From assembly GCA_035048495.1 (NCBI GenBank), contig CM068549.1:7361822-7425821 (forward strand): a stretch of 64,000 nucleotides of DNA, in the 5' to 3' direction. This DNA comes from Euptelea pleiosperma. Taxonomy: Eukaryota > Streptophyta > Magnoliopsida > Ranunculales > Eupteleaceae. The notes under the pieces are model-generated. The model had not been told where the DNA came from, did not search any database, and worked only from the letters and a program-made list of their open reading frames with translations. This document shows positions 9,154 to 24,200 of this stretch, piece after piece (within the stretch, counting starts at the first letter, position 1; each line of letters begins with the position of its first letter). The translations under genes were made by a program, and so were the position numbers.

Positions 9154-12100
9154 CAACCCCCAACCAGCATATTGCTAATCCTTAGCAATTAGTGCGAAAT
9201 AAATGAGCTTAAAAGGGCTCTGCACATGCTGCACACTTTTTTTATATTAGCTCAGGGAAAACACCATTCGTCAAATTATCATATGGATGTAAAAACAGTT
9301 ACAAGCTAGCAGATAGTCATGATGTTTTGACAAGACTACAGACTGATAATCATGACCTAGAATAGTCAGACTCGACGTGTGTGTGTGGTCAACATTATCA
9401 TCATCCGACAGTGAAGAGTTCCAAATCACCTAAGAGATTGTATGCCTTGACCTCAAATCTCACTTGTAAAACACTCAGAAATTATCACTCGTCAGTGGTT
9501 TTATTTTTTTTCTCTCAATTTATATGTGAGGAGATATATTTAATATAAACATGCAAAAGATCTCACATATGTTTTATTTGAAGGAAGGACATTTTTAACA
9601 GAAGAAGATCCCATGATAGGAATATCATTTCACTTCGGAACGTTAGATCAAACTCTATAGCTTCTCTTTCTCCATTCTCTACATTAATGATCGTGCTATC
9701 CTAGAATCAAGTAGGACTTTCATAGGTTGTAATGAGGCTTAGGTCAGGTGTAGAAAAATAAGGGGATACAGGATTTCAAAGCTTCTAAGAGGATATCTCG
9801 ATTTTCTTGTATTTTCCTGTGGGTATAGCACCATTATCTGTTTCTTTCCCTTCTTTTGTATTTTTCTATTTTTCTCGATATTTTTGAGACTGCTCATTTT
9901 CATCTTCAGCTCTTTCTATACTTTCTTTTCATATTTTCTTTTCATCTTGAACCACTTTCCTTTTCTTTGATTTTTCTTGACTTTTCTTTTCATGGTATAC
10001 CCATATCAATCATTTCTCTATCCTTCTCAGAAGTAGGGTCGCGAGTCATACTTCGTAACTGGATTGGGTTATAGGTTAATGGGCTTAACAAGGAAAGGCT
10101 TTTCGTAAAGGCTCATAAGGGTTTCAAATGGTAGATATTTAAGGTAAGCTAAAAAGGCTGAAAGGTTTAAAAAGATGGCCTAAATCATTTTCTAGGGTTT
10201 GCACTCTCATGTAACATGTTTTGAATAGATATAAAAAAGGTTCTGTCGTAATAATCCAATTTTGATGTCGTTCCGAGTTCCATGATCAATACAAAGGATA
10301 ATGAGATCTCTCAACGAAATATTGCGGACATGAAGAAATAGTGAGTCATCTTGTGACTCGGATTTGTAGTATAACCCTCTGAAATGATGAAAGGCTCGAA
10401 AGCGTACTGGGTTAGGTCTCCACACATATTCTTCTAGGATCTTTAGAGATTCTAAACTTAGGATGACTCTGATGATGAATGTGTACAATTTGTGCCAAAT
10501 CTGAGTTTTTCTAAGTTTTCAAATCTGTTGTAGTCACGCTTGACTTGACTTGACTTGACTCAAAGCTAGCATGTAACACGGAAAATGTCATCCTTAATAA
10601 AACGATTTCACGGATATTTTCAACTAATCAAAGTTAGGGTATTTGACACATTTTGGAAGTTCTAGAAAACATTGAAAATCATCGGAAAACACCTAAAAAC
10701 ACAATTTTTATTATATATATTTTTTTATTATTTTACTATTTTTTATTTTTATATATTTTATAATTTTTTTGGAATTTTATCAAAATGAAAACATGAGTTT
10801 TGGTAAATACCCACCCCCAACCAAAATATAGCACCGTCCTCGGTGTTTATAACCGAGACCAAAAAAAATGTTGAAATATCGGTAATGATGCAAGGAGTTT
10901 AGGGAGGATGTTACCAATGGGGCTTGAAATGAATACTGTCTAGTACCAGATGATTTTCTGTATTGAAGGTACCTGCATGAAAGATAGATATAGCAAATAT
11001 GCATGCGACTCATGTAACTACGAATACCGGAATTGCCTTTCCGACAGCGCTAAGTTTTACGTCTTCAGCCAAACACAACGGGAGTGATAAGCACCCCCAA
11101 CCAAGTTGAAGCACAGGGAGACTGCGTGAATCATCAGTCATCCAGCTCATCAGTTGGAGCAGGACCGCTTCCATTTGAGCTAACCAAACCCAGCAGTAGT
11201 ATGAGTAGGTTCTTTCTCAGTGAAGACTGAGAGGTTTCTCTGACCGTGGTTAACAGAGCCGCAAACTCTGAAAGAGGAGCGGGTATGGGATTGCAGTATT
11301 GGGTCTCTCATCAGTAAGAGACTTAGCAAAGGGATTCTCTGACCATGGTTAGCAGAGCCGAAGACACAATGTGTATCGGGGATGGATTTTGTGAAGCAGA
11401 CTCCAGTGGGGTTTACAGTAAGCACCCCTATCCAAGATTATGGTTTTGAAGATCGAAAGACTCTCAGATCGAATCAAACGATGTGGCAGTTGAAACCTTA
11501 GAAATAAGTCATAGAATCGGTTACAAGGAGACACTGGAGTAGTGATCCTAAATGATGCACATAGAGCAAGCAAGATAATCCTATGTCTAAAACAAATCAG
11601 AATAAGTTGAGGATTTATCTTGTTAGTTTGTGGGGTATTGTAGATTATGACAGTGGGCGGACCACTGGTTTATCTTGTTAACCGCCGGACTAACTTTGTC
11701 GCTCTTGGGTTCTCACTGGGATACACTCTTCAAAGCAAATGCTTCAGTACTAACTCAAATTGATCGCAAGATAATCCGAAGCCTAGACAGACGTGCGGCA
11801 CTTCGGCTGACTTAAGTACGCCCCAGACTAACCGGATTTGTCAAGAAATGGAGATGAGTGTTCCATTAGTATAAGCTAGGGTTGGTTTGTGTTCCTAACC
11901 CAACAAATAAGCAGACCAACAAAGAACCAGGGAAGCCACTGGTGAACTCGGTATACTTGAGTAGTAGGGACCTTTGGGTGTGTTAGACAACAGGGACCCA
12001 CGCTCGTGGACTTATTCGACCTGGGATGGATGGAAAGACTACGTGAAGGGGTGTCCTAGAACACCGATCTATTTTGGCTCTAGCTCTTGATTCTTTTTAT

Positions 12101-13178
12101 TAGAGTGGATCTTGGGGATCAAAATCAGCTGGAATGATGAGGTGGGTGATGAAATCCCACCAGTTTCAAGTTAGAGCTGGGTCTGCTCAATTAGGGTTCA
12201 TTAATTAACGACCACATCCATGCAGGGCGAATAAGTGTATGCAAAAAGCAAATAGACATGCGGCATTATAATGCACCCAATTGCACAGTATCGCACTCAA
12301 GGCGAGGGAAGAGACTTACCTCCCGTGGGCCACGCCACGGGGTCGCCTCTTTGGGGTAGGGAGGGGTATCTTCATGGGCTTGGGCCCAATTCCTTCGTAG
12401 TGAGCTTTCGCTCCCTACCCGCATTTAGAATCGCAATCCTGCATACGAATTAGTATATGATATGGGTCTAGGGTGTGGGAATATTTTTTTTGGAATGTCC
12501 CTGCCTTGTGTGGGTAAGCAATCAATCAATCAATAAGGCAAGGTAAATTGGAAAGTTACTATTTATGAGAGTTGACTAAACAACTATCAACCCTCTAATA
12601 GACCTTTCCAATTTAACAGTTTCTCCAAGTTAGGAAAATTCTCTAAAATTAGTAGTTTCCTAAATCTGAAAACTTGCTAAATTTAGGGTTTCTTCCCGTG
12701 TTGGAAACCTTCCAAAAAGGGGACCTTCCACACCTAGAAATCCTCTAAAAATAAGAATTTCTAAGTATGGAATTTCGTCAAATTCGAAAATTTTCCAAAT
12801 AAGCTCGATTCCAATGAAATTTCCGAGGAATGGAAACCTTGCAAAGATGGAAACTTCCCAATTTGAAAAGCATCCAAAAATGCAATCTTCCCATATGTGA
12901 ATATCCTAAAATGTGCAGAAATGGAAACTAGCATTTTCAATTTTTTAATTTTTTGTGAGTTAGGCACTCAATCAAGGGTTTCTAAAACCCTCGAACACAC
13001 ATCTAGATATGGTAATAATCAAGGTGTCCGATTACAACTTTGCACCCGGCCTTCCGAGGCATGACAAAATAATAATAAAAATCTGCAAATAGAAAGTTTC
13101 CAAATGTCGGGATCTTTCCATTTACGTTGTCTTCATTCCTTTATGCATTCCTGTACACCAAGCGGCAACGGCGCCATT
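9154..13178 (-). mobile_element. Array internal region 2
   Basis: Same content as internal region 1, 4025 bp. It carries C at 10736 and A at 11072, grouping it with unit 1. A private C-to-T change lies at 12231. PPT candidate at 9154; leader stem-loops at about 12314-12420; no coding capacity. Confidence 0.92.
13158..13176 (-). promoter_or_regulatory. Primer-binding site, unit 2
   Basis: Identical to the unit-1 PBS, beginning 2 nt from the LTR end at 13179. Confidence 0.8.
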
Positions 13179-16100
13179 TGAAATTAGGATTTTTCCGCGT
13201 CGTCAATTCGGAAACCCTAACTTCAACAATATTTGTAAAATCCGATTATCTGCAAAATGTAACTTGTATAGCAGTACGTGTCGGATGTCGATCCGCACTC
13301 GGTGTGAGTTAGCACAATAAGGAATTAAAACTGACAAATAATATACACAGAGAAATGAGAATGGTGAAGAGATGAGAAGGGCGAGTCGATTTAAAAACAT
13401 CATTCATTTGAGATTCAGAACACCAAAATGTCAAAAATCAAATTTCATTAATCATCAAAGAGTGCGTACATAAATCAAAATAACAGAAATAAAGAAAGCA
13501 TGTAAGAAAGCATGTAAAGGGATGAGAGATGAAGAGGTAAGGGAAAGAAACGTCCATTGAAATCTCAGAGCTAAGGGCGCTACCGATCAAGAAGAGGATC
13601 GTCCAAGACTTCGATGAATGCTTCAATCGTGGAGAAGGGTTTTGACAGAGAAGCATCCCATGACCTTTGGAGCTAAGGGCGCTACCGATCAAGAAGAGGA
13701 TCGTCCAAATTTCATGGAATGCTGCTCAATCATGGAATCCACATCGACTCTTACCGGCCGACAAGGTAGATGTGAATTGGCTAATGTACTATAATGTGCC
13801 CTAAAAAGCTCACCTTTTCACTCGCAGAAAGGAGTCGGCCAAGTGAATAGGCGATCGGCCTGAGAAAGTGGCAAGAGGATCTAGAGAGAGAAAATAGACT
13901 TAGAGAGAGAAATCTCACTCTAGAGAGAGAACATGGGATTAGGGATGTCACGTCCCTTCCATGTCGTCTAGAGAGAGAAAGTGAGAGAAACTAGGTAGAG
14001 AGAGAAAGTCACTAACTCTAGAGAGAGAAAGTGAGGGTTTGGACACAGGTTTAGGGATGAGACGTCCCTTCTATGTCTATTAGAGAAAGAGAGAGAGAAA
14101 ATGAAATGTAGAGAGAGAAACTAGGATTTTTAGAGAGAGGAGAAATCCTAGAGAGAGAAAGTAAGAGAAGAGAGAGAAAGTGAGAATGTACCTCATGGTA
14201 CTTACCGGAGATCGGAGATCGGAGATCGGGATCTGCCGACGAATGAAGAATCGACCGTGATTGGCCTTACACCACGTGGAGGCTGGAGTGGTGCATGCAA
14301 TGGTAGAATTGGCCAAGTGGATGGATGGTGAAGGATTGCATGGGGTTGGCCATGTGGTGGAAGGTGGTTCGGCCATGTGAGTGCAGCCCATGGTGGTGGA
14401 GCATAACATGGAGAAATGCCAAGTATGCTTGGATTGATCACGGTGGTGCCCAAGGTAAGAGCACATGGAGGAAAGTGTTGACACGTGCTTCCCACAGCCA
14501 AGAGAATGAGTCTGGCCAAGTGAATATGTGTGCACACGTAGGTGCTCCATGTGGAGGAGTCAATGATGGACGGTGGTAGCAGGGGTGCTTGTACGTGGCT
14601 GATGCATGCACATGTGGAGGAGGTAATGGCAACAACTTGGAAAGTTGTTGACTTGCAACTCAGATAGCCAAGGCGGTGATGATGATCTGTCAACGTTGCA
14701 ACCAGCAAAGGAGATAGTAGATGTTGAAGTGGATGAATCCGTGCAGATTCTGATGAAGCGTGATGGAGGATTGATGGTCTGTGGTGGTGCTCGAATTAAG
14801 GTGGTTGCTTGAGAATCGTGGGAAGACACGATCTGGAGTTGTAGGTGAAGAGAAGGAGACCGGAGTTGACCTGCAACTCCGGGAATGGTGTTATAGATGA
14901 TGGTGAAGGCGTCCTCTTCAACACCTGCCGGAGTTGCAGGTGATGATTGGGCTGGTCGGTGCCTGCTGCATAAGGAGTTGCAGGCGGTGGATATGGAGGT
15001 GCACTTGGCTTGCAGGTTTGAGTTGCAGACTGTTGCTGTGCTCAAGCCATGGAAGGAGGCGATGGAGAGGATTGAGAAGAGGAGGAACGTCCAGCAAGAA
15101 GAGATCCCACCGGAGTTGCAGTCCGGTAACAAAACAAAAAAGGAGGAGAGGAAGGAGGGTGGAGAGTATAGACGTTCCCTTACCGCCGGAGTCCCTGGTT
15201 TTGGCCGGAAGCACACCTGCAAGTTGCAAGTTTAATGGTGGGACGTACGGTGGAGGAACCTGCAAGGTGCCCACGCCGGAGTTGAAGAAGACCGGAGTTG
15301 CAGGTCTGCAACTCCGGTAATGGTGTTGCAGCTCCATTTAGGGCGTTGCTATGTGGATGGTGTTGACTTGCTGGTGGACGAGGCACCGTGTGAGGCTGTG
15401 GGAAGTGTTGGTGTTGCTGTTATGCAACACCAACACGTTGCTGGAACAGAGTTACAGTCCGAGAACTGGAAGTAGCAACCACTGTTGCCGGACTGGTGTG
15501 GAGGAACGAATTGAAAGGGGAGGCGCTGTTGTGAAAGACCATGAGCAGGTAGAAGGACTTGCTAGTTCCGCCAGTCGTAGCAGCAGCTCTGTTGTGGAGG
15601 TTCTCAAGGAGAAGATCGGTGGCTGGGATGATCCTTCACAGCCTCTCTATCCAAACCAGCAACCTACGGTGGTAGAGAGAGGTGGAAGAAGTTGGATTTC
15701 AACCGGACGAGAAGGTTGCTGGTTCGGTACACCAGTTTGTGGAGGAAGAGGTGACTAGTGGTGACCTTGCTGCTAAGCATTTCAGACCTACAACTGAGTT
15801 GCAGGTTTCATGGAGGAGGAGCTCACGTCTTTGCAGCAAGGGAAGCCTCCACGGTGGTAGAGAGTTCCCACGGATTTGCTGGATGCAAGTGCTGTCCAGC
15901 ACATCCTCCCATACCGTGGAGGAGATCCAATGGAGGAGGATGGTTGCTGCCCGGAAAGGAAATGAGCAGCCATTGTGAGGTGCGCCAACAGCAAGGTGGT
16001 GAGCCCGTTTTTGTGAAGGTGGAGGAACAACAATCAACATGAGTCCGTGCTATTTGAGAGAGAGAGGGGGTTAGTTAGAGAGATATTAGGAAAATAGGTT

Positions 16101-17190
16101 AGAGGAATGATACGGGGGTTTCGTGGAATGAAGAGAGAGAAATGGTCAAGGAAGACCAATTCTCTCACATTCATGATGTGGGCTCAAAAGGCCATGGGCC
16201 CATTTATTGAAGTGAAGCCTTGGCCCACTTTATTCAAGTGAGGCCTTGGCCATATAAGTTTGGCTTTGTGTGCCGCCATTGAAGGCCTTGGGGCCACATG
16301 ATTAGATTAGTGAAGATAGAGGGATGATGATTGGGTCAAACTCGAGATTGGCGAACCGTTAGATCTAGAGAGATCGAACGGTCCGAAGGATGATCTAAAG
16401 GTCCGATGGAAGATCTAACGGTGGAAAAGCTATGTGAGATGGGATGGAGCTAGAGAATAGAAGATTAGAGGTTAGATGATGGAGATCGGAGGGTTAGGAT
16501 GATCGATTTGAAGATCGGATGGTGAGATATAGGCACTTCATTCATGGAGAGGGGGATCGGAAGGTAGATCTTGGGATCTAATGGTAGGATGAGATGATCT
16601 ATGGGTTAGATATCTAAAGAAATGGAGAGAGAATTAGGAGAGAGGAGAGAGAAAATAATACAAAATAAAGGCAAAAGAGCTGGCGGAGGGTCTTGAACCC
16701 TGATCTTCAATGTAATCTTCAATCGGCTTCACCAATCACGTAAGCCGTCATTTGATGCGGCTTTGAATCACTTTGGTCCGTCTCTTGGTCTTCAGCTTTG
16801 CCTCTCTCTTAGTTCTTTATCTGGCTCTATGATCCTCTGACTTGACCCGTACTTAGCCTGTATCTTCTAGTCATAGCCTGTTGGCTCTTTAAGCTTTGAT
16901 AGTAGGCTTCTATGATTGATCGTGGGTGCGTAAGTCTCGAGAATCGCCTGATCGGGTTTCCTACAATAACGAAAAGCGCGTAATGAGACTTAATCGAAAC
17001 GGCTTCATATCTAGACTTCCAGAAATGCGTTTAAAGCATGCAAATATACCATTTCGTCCAGAAAAGTGTATTCTACGCAATGAAAGAGACTCTTCCGTAG
17101 AAAAGTGTATAAATAGGGAAGTTTAACATAGGAGAGTGTCATAACGCTAAAGGATAATGGCTTAAAATAAGCACTTTTAAGCGAATATCA
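13179..17190 (-). mobile_element. Array LTR3 (alpha type)
   Basis: Same layout as LTR2. It is bounded by the PBS on its left and the next internal region's PPT on its right. I found no private variant in it by eye. Confidence 0.92.
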
Positions 17191-20100
17191 CAACCCCCAA
17201 CCAGCATATTGCTAATCCTTAGCAATTAGTGCGAAATAAATGAGCTTAAAAGGGCTCTGCACATGCTGCACACTTTTTTTATATTAGCTCAGGGAAAACA
17301 CCATTCGTCAAATTATCATATGGATGTAAAAACAGTTACAAGCTAGCAGATAGTCATGATGTTTTGACAAGACTACAGACTGATAATCATGACCTAGAAT
17401 AGTCAGACTCGACGTGTGTGTGTGGTCAACATTATCATCATCCGACAGTGAAGAGTTCCAAATCACCTAAGAGATTGTATGCCTTGACCTCAAATCTCAC
17501 TTGTAAAACACTCAGAAATTATCACTCGTCAGTGGTTTTATTTTTTTTCTCTCAATTTATATGTGAGGAGATATATTTAATATAAACATGCAAAAGATCT
17601 CACATATGTTTTATTTGAAGGAAGGACATTTTTAACAGAAGAAGATCCCATGATAGGAATATCATTTCACTTCGGAACGTTAGATCAAACTCTATAGCTT
17701 CTCTTTCTCCATTCTCTACATTAATGATCGTGCTATCCTAGAATCAAGTAGGACTTTCATAGGTTGTAATGAGGCTTAGGTCAGGTGTAGAAAAATAAGG
17801 GGATACAGGATTTCAAAGCTTCTAAGAGGATATCTCGATTTTCTTGTATTTTCCTGTGGGTATAGCACCATTATCTGTTTCTTTCCCTTCTTTTGTATTT
17901 TTCTATTTTTCTCGATATTTTTGAGACTGCTCATTTTCATCTTCAGCTCTTTCTATACTTTCTTTTCATATTTTCTTTTCATCTTGAACCACTTTCCTTT
18001 TCTTTGATTTTTCTTGACTTTTCTTTTCATGGTATACCCATATCAATCATTTCTCTATCCTTCTCAGAAGTAGGGTCGCGAGTCATACTTCGTAACTGGA
18101 TTGGGTTATAGGTTAATGGGCTTAACAAGGAAAGGCTTTTCGTAAAGGCTCATAAGGGTTTCAAATGGTAGATATTTAAGGTAAGCTAAAAAGGCTGAAA
18201 GGTTTAAAAAGATGGCCTAAATCATTTTCTAGGGTTTGCACTCTCATGTAACATGTTTTGAATAGATATAAAAAAGGTTCTGTCGTAATAATCCAATTTT
18301 GATGTCGTTCCGAGTTCCATGATCAATACAAAGGATAATGAGATCTCTCAACGAAATATTGCGGACATGAAGAAATAGTGAGTCATCTTGTGACTCGGAT
18401 TTGTAGTATAACCCTCTGAAATGATGAAAGGCTCGAAAGCGTACTGGGTTAGGTCTCCACACATATTCTTCTAGGATCTTTAGAGATTCTAAACTTAGGA
18501 TGACTCTGATGATGAATGTGTACAATTTGTGCCAAATCTGAGTTTTTCTAAGTTTTCAAATCTGTTGTAGTCACGCTTGACTTGACTTGACTTGACTCAA
18601 AGCTAGCATGTAACACGGAAAATGTCATCCTTAATAAAACGATTTCACGGATATTTTCAACTAATCAAAGTTAGGGTATTTGACACATTTTGGAAGTTCT
18701 AGAAAACATTGAAAATCATCGGAAAACACCTAAAAACACAATTTTTATTATATATATTTTTTTATTATTTTATTATTTTTTATTTTTATATATTTTATAA
18801 TTTTTTTGGAATTTTATCAAAATGAAAACATGAGTTTTGGTAAATACCCACCCCCAACCAAAATATAGCACCGTCCTCGGTGTTTATAACCGAGACCAAA
18901 AAAAATGTTGAAATATCGGTAATGATGCAAGGAGTTTAGGGAGGATGTTACCAATGGGGCTTGAAATGAATACTGTCTAGTACCAGATGATTTTCTGTAT
19001 TGAAGGTACCTGCATGAAAGATAGATATAGCAAATATGCATGCGACTCATGTAACTACGAATACCGGAATTGCCTTTCCGACAGCGCTAAGTTTTACGTC
19101 TTCAGCCAGACACAACGGGAGTGATAAGCACCCCCAACCAAGTTGAAGCACAGGGAGACTGCGTGAATCATCAGTCATCCAGCTCATCAGTTGGAGCAGG
19201 ACCGCTTCCATTTGAGCTAACCAAACCCAGCAGTAGTATGAGTAGGTTCTTTCTCAGTGAAGACTGAGAGGTTTCTCTGACCGTGGTTAACAGAGCCGCA
19301 AACTCTGAAAGAGGAGCGGGTATGGGATTGCAGTATTGGGTCTCTCATCAGTAAGAGACTTAGCAAAGGGATTCTCTGACCATGGTTAGCAGAGCCGAAG
19401 ACACAATGTGTATCGGGGATGGATTTTGTGAAGCAGACTCCAGTGGGGTTTACAGTAAGCACCCCTATCCAAGATTATGGTTTTGAAGATCGAAAGACTC
19501 TCAGATCGAATCAAACGATGTGGCAGTTGAAACCTTAGAAATAAGTCATAGAATCGGTTACAAGGAGACACTGGAGTAGTGATCCTAAATGATGCACATA
19601 GAGCAAGCAAGATAATCCTATGTCTAAAACAAATCAGAATAAGTTGAGGATTTATCTTGTTAGTTTGTGGGGTATTGTAGATTATGACAGTGGGCGGACC
19701 ACTGGTTTATCTTGTTAACCGCCGGACTAACTTTGTCGCTCTTGGGTTCTCACTGGGATACACTCTTCAAAGCAAATGCTTCAGTACTAACTCAAATTGA
19801 TCGCAAGATAATCCGAAGCCTAGACAGACGTGCGGCACTTCGGCTGACTTAAGTACGCCCCAGACTAACCGGATTTGTCAAGAAATGGAGATGAGTGTTC
19901 CATTAGTATAAGCTAGGGTTGGTTTGTGTTCCTAACCCAACAAATAAGCAGACCAACAAAGAACCAGGGAAGCCACTGGTGAACTCGGTATACTTGAGTA
20001 GTAGGGACCTTTGGGTGTGTTAGACAACAGGGACCCACGCTCGTGGACTTATTCGACCTGGGATGGATGGAAAGACTACGTGAAGGGGTGTCCTAGAACA

Positions 20101-21215
20101 CCGATCTATTTTGGCTCTAGCTCTTGATTCTTTTTATTAGAGTGGATCTTGGGGATCAAAATCAGCTGGAATGATGAGGTGGGTGATGAAATCCCACCAG
20201 TTTCAAGTTAGAGCTGGGTCTGCTCAATTAGGGTTCATTAATTAACGACCACATCCACGCAGGGCGAATAAGTGTATGCAAAAAGCAAATAGACATGCGG
20301 CATTATAATGCACCCAATTGCACAGTATCGCACTCAAGGCGAGGGAAGAGACTTACCTCCCGTGGGCCACGCCACGGGGTCGCCTCTTTGGGGTAGGGAG
20401 GGGTATCTTCATGGGCTTGGGCCCAATTCCTTCGTAGTGAGCTTTCGCTCCCTACCCGCATTTAGAATCGCAATCCTGCATACGAATTAGTATATGATAT
20501 GGGTCTAGGGTGTGGGAATATTTTTTTTGGAATGTCCCTGCCTTGTGTGGGTAAGCAATCAATCAATCAATAAGGCAAGGTAAATTGGAAAGTTACTATT
20601 TATGAGAGTTGACTAAACAACTATCAACCCTCTAATAGACCTTTCCAATTTAACAGTTTCTCCAAGTTAGGAAAATTCTCTAAAATTAGTAGTTTCCTAA
20701 ATCTGAAAACTTGCTAAATTTAGGGTTTCTTCCCGTGTTGGAAACCTTCCAAAAAGGGGACCTTCCACACCTAGAAATCCTCTAAAAATAAGAATTTCTA
20801 AGTATGGAATTTCGTCAAATTCGAAAATTTTCCAAATAAGCTCGATTCCAATGAAATTTCCGAGGAATGGAAACCTTGCAAAGATGGAAACTTCCCAATT
20901 TGAAAAGCATCCAAAAATGCAATCTTCCCATATGTGAATATCCTAAAATGTGCAGAAATGGAAACTAGCATTTTCAATTTTTTAATTTTTTGTGAGTTAG
21001 GCACTCAATCAAGGGTTTCTAAAACCCTCGAACACACATCTAGATATGGTAATAATCAAGGTGTCCGATTACAACTTTGCACCCGGCCTTCCGAGGCATG
21101 ACAAAATAATAATAAAAATCTGCAAATAGAAAGTTTCCAAATGTCGGGATCTTTCCATTTACGTTGTCTTCATTCCTTTATGCATTCCTGTACACCAAGC
21201 GGCAACGGCGCCATT
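17191..21215 (-). mobile_element. Array internal region 3
   Basis: It carries T at 18773 and G at 19109, grouping it with unit 4. The G matches element E (GCCAGACA near 46142), so it is probably ancestral. Otherwise as internal region 1. Confidence 0.92.
21195..21213 (-). promoter_or_regulatory. Primer-binding site, unit 3
   Basis: Identical to the unit-1 PBS, 2 nt from the LTR start at 21216. Confidence 0.8.
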
Positions 21216-24200
21216 TGAAATTAGGATTTTTCCGCGTCGTCAATTCGGAAACCCTAACTTCAACAATATTTGTAAAATCCGATTATCTGCAAAATGTAAC
21301 TTGTATAGCAGTACGTGTCGGATGTCGATCCGCACTCGGTGTGAGTTAGCACAATAAGGAATTAAAACTGACAAATAATATACACAGAGAAATGAGAATG
21401 GTGAAGAGATGAGAAGGGCGAGTCGATTTAAAAACATCATTCATTTGAGATTCAGAACACCAAAATGTCAAAAATCAAATTTCATTAATCATCAAAGAGT
21501 GCGTACATAAATCAAAATAACAGAAATAAAGAAAGCATGTAAGAAAGCATGTAAAGGGATGAGAGATGAAGAGGTAAGGGAAAGAAACGTCCATTGAAAT
21601 CTCAGAGCTAAGGGCGCTACCGATCAAGAAGAGGATCGTCCAAGACTTCGATGAATGCTTCAATCGTGGAGAAGGGTTTTGACAGAGAAGCATCCCATGA
21701 CCTTTGGAGCTAAGGGCGCTACCGATCAAGAAGAGGATCGTCCAAATTTCATGGAATGCTGCTCAATCATGGAATCCACATCGACTCTTACCGGCCGACA
21801 AGGTAGATGTGAATTGGCTAATGTACTATAATGTGCCCTAAAAAGCTCACCTTTTCACTCGCAGAAAGGAGTCGGCCAAGTGAATAGGCGATCGGCCTGA
21901 GAAAGTGGCAAGAGGATCTAGAGAGAGAAAATAGACTTAGAGAGAGAAATCTCACTCTAGAGAGAGAACATGGGATTAGGGATGTCACGTCCCTTCCATG
22001 TCGTCTAGAGAGAGAAAGTGAGAGAAACTAGGTAGAGAGAGAAAGTCACTAACTCTAGAGAGAGAAAGTGAGGGTTTGGACACAGGTTTAGGGATGAGAC
22101 GTCCCTTCTATGTCTATTAGAGAAAGAGAGAGAGAAAATGAAATGTAGAGAGAGAAACTAGGATTTTTAGAGAGAGGAGAAATCCTAGAGAGAGAAAGTA
22201 AGAGAAGAGAGAGAAAGTGAGAATGTACCTCATGGTACTTACCGGAGATCGGAGATCGGAGATCGGGATCTGCCGACGAATGAAGAATCGACCGTGATTG
22301 GCCTTACACCACGTGGAGGCTGGAGTGGTGCATGCAATGGTAGAATTGGCCAAGTGGATGGATGGTGAAGGATTGCATGGGGTTGGCCATGTGGTGGAAG
22401 GTGGTTCGGCCATGTGAGTGCAGCCCATGGTGGTGGAGCATAACATGGAGAAATGCCAAGTATGCTTGGATTGATCACGGTGGTGCCCAAGGTAAGAGCA
22501 CATGGAGGAAAGTGTTGACACGTGCTTCCCACAGCCAAGAGAATGAGTCTGGCCAAGTGAATATGTGTGCACACGTAGGTGCTCCATGTGGAGGAGTCAA
22601 TGATGGACGGTGGTAGCAGGGGTGCTTGTACGTGGCTGATGCATGCACATGTGGAGGAGGTAATGGCAACAACTTGGAAAGTTGTTGACTTGCAACTCAG
22701 ATAGCCAAGGCGGTGATGATGATCTGTCAACGTTGCAACCAGCAAAGGAGATAGTAGATGTTGAAGTGGATGAATCCGTGCAGATTCTGATGAAGCGTGA
22801 TGGAGGATTGATGGTCTGTGGTGGTGCTCGAATTAAGGTGGTTGCTTGAGAATCGTGGGAAGACACGATCTGGAGTTGTAGGTGAAGAGAAGGAGACCGG
22901 AGTTGACCTGCAACTCCGGGAATGGTGTTATAGATGATGGTGAAGGCGTCCTCTTCAACACCTGCCGGAGTTGCAGGTGATGATTGGGCTGGTCGGTGCC
23001 TGCTGCATAAGGAGTTGCAGGCGGTGGATATGGAGGTGCACTTGGCTTGCAGGTTTGAGTTGCAGACTGTTGCTGTGCTCAAGCCATGGAAGGAGGCGAT
23101 GGAGAGGATTGAGAAGAGGAGGAACGTCCAGCAAGAAGAGATCCCACCGGAGTTGCAGTCCGGTAACAAAACAAAAAAGGAGGAGAGGAAGGAGGGTGGA
23201 GAGTATAGACGTTCCCTTACCGCCGGAGTCCCTGGTTTTGGCCGGAAGCACACCTGCAAGTTGCAAGTTTAATGGTGGGACGTACGGTGGAGGAACCTGC
23301 AAGGTGCCCACGCCGGAGTTGAAGAAGACCGGAGTTGCAGGTCTGCAACTCCGGTAATGGTGTTGCAGCTCCATTTAGGGCGTTGCTATGTGGATGGTGT
23401 TGACTTGCTGGTGGACGAGGCACCGTGTGAGGCTGTGGGAAGTGTTGGTGTTGCTGTTATGCAACACCAACACGTTGCTGGAACAGAGTTACAGTCCGAG
23501 AACTGGAAGTAGCAACCACTGTTGCCGGACTGGTGTGGAGGAACGAATTGAAAGGGGAGGCGCTGTTGTGAAAGACCATGAGCAGGTAGAAGGACTTGCT
23601 AGTTCCGCCAGTCGTAGCAGCAGCTCTGTTGTGGAGGTTCTCAAGGAGAAGATCGGTGGCTGGGATGATCCTTCACAGCCTCTCTATCCAAACCAGCAAC
23701 CTACGGTGGTAGAGAGAGGTGGAAGAAGTTGGATTTCAACCGGACGAGAAGGTTGCTGGTTCGGTACACCAGTTTGTGGAGGAAGAGGTGACTAGTGGTG
23801 ACCTTGCTGCTAAGCATTTCAGACCTACAACTGAGTTGCAGGTTTCATGGAGGAGGAGCTCACGTCTTTGCAGCAAGGGAAGCCTCCACGGTGGTAGAGA
23901 GTTCCCACGGATTTGCTGGATGCAAGTGCTGTCCAGCACATCCTCCCATACCGTGGAGGAGATCCAATGGAGGAGGATGGTTGCTGCCCGGAAAGGAAAT
24001 GAGCAGCCATTGTGAGGTGCGCCAACAGCAAGGTGGTGAGCCCGTTTTTGTGAAGGTGGAGGAACAACAATCAACATGAGTCCGTGCTATTTGAGAGAGA
24101 GAGGGGGTTAGTTAGAGAGATATTAGGAAAATAGGTTAGAGGAATGATACGGGGGTTTCGTGGAATGAAGAGAGAGAAATGGTCAAGGAAGACCAATTCT